A DNA stretch of 64,000 bases, taken from assembly GCF_019192965.1 (NCBI RefSeq), contig NZ_JAHTKU010000012.1:62001-126000 (forward strand). The letters are read 5' to 3'. A model generated the notes under the pieces. The model was not told the origin of the DNA. It saw only the letters and a program-made list of their open reading frames with translations, and searched no databases. The DNA comes from Nocardioides daeguensis. Its GTDB lineage: Bacteria; Actinomycetota; Actinomycetes; Propionibacteriales; Nocardioidaceae. A program made the translations under genes and the position numbers. This document shows, in pieces, positions 63,966 through 64,000 of the stretch (positions within the stretch are counted from its first letter, which is position 1; each line of letters begins with the position of its first letter).

Positions 63966-64000
63966 GCCGATGCCGGCACGGCGCCGAAATCGCTTGTCCG

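Overview
The window is high-GC chromosomal DNA from an actinobacterium, most likely Nocardioides or a close relative in the Nocardioidaceae. This rests on protein style, on coenzyme F420 genes (fbiC, npdG, an LLM-class oxidoreductase), on a His-tailed GroEL1 under CIRCE control, and on the gene order tsaB-rimI-tsaD / groES-groEL / guaB / guaB-related / ChoD-like GMC oxidoreductase / guaA, which matches the order known in mycobacteria. I see no tRNA, rRNA, CRISPR array, prophage or intact insertion sequence.

Layout. 1-2.5 kb: end of a GH16 glucanase, then tsaB-rimI-tsaD. 2.5-9 kb: SAM methyltransferase, MMPL transporter, groES-groEL, ACT-GNAT acetyltransferase. 9-15.7 kb: a redox module of five minus-strand genes chained by 4-bp overlaps (small membrane protein, ApbE flavinyltransferase, b-type membrane protein, NuoF-like flavoprotein, 3Fe-4S ferredoxin), plus a repetitive acidic membrane protein and a two-component system. 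15.8-19.7 kb: cydAB behind a consensus Rex operator, and zwf. 19.7-23.6 kb: guaB, a small membrane protein, a guaB-related gene, a nitrilase-family hydrolase. 23.6-33 kb: a catabolic block with a TetR regulator, two APH-fold proteins, two aldehyde dehydrogenases and a GMC oxidoreductase. 32.8-35.3 kb: a probable 6C small RNA and guaA. 35.4-40.5 kb: a large EAL/GGDEF protein and a chemoreceptor. 41-46.5 kb: alpha/beta hydrolase, ROK repressor and a XylFGH-like sugar ABC transporter. 46.5-54.6 kb: F420 block (fbiC, MMPL transporter, acyl-CoA dehydrogenase with LLM oxidoreductase, npdG). 54.6-59.8 kb: a MITE-like inverted-repeat element, a PspC/Lia-like envelope-stress cluster and an M15 peptidase lipoprotein. 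59.9-64 kb: pcrA, a repeat-rich gap and an M23 peptidase.

Regulation visible in the sequence. Many genes carry a TANNNT-type -10 box exactly 6 or 7 bases before the start codon, the signature of leaderless transcripts. Two TAGAAC-N2-GTTCTA palindromes of KstR type sit before a phosphotransferase gene and across the fbiC promoter, which suggests a link between lipid or steroid catabolism and F420 supply. Two CIRCE boxes precede groES, and a perfect 21-bp palindrome lies between the LLM oxidoreductase and npdG.

Least explained features: the ApbE-centred electron-transfer module with no visible flavinylation target, the 218-bp inverted-repeat element at 54.6 kb, the 44-bp dyad at 12.57 kb, and several families of intergenic palindromic repeats.
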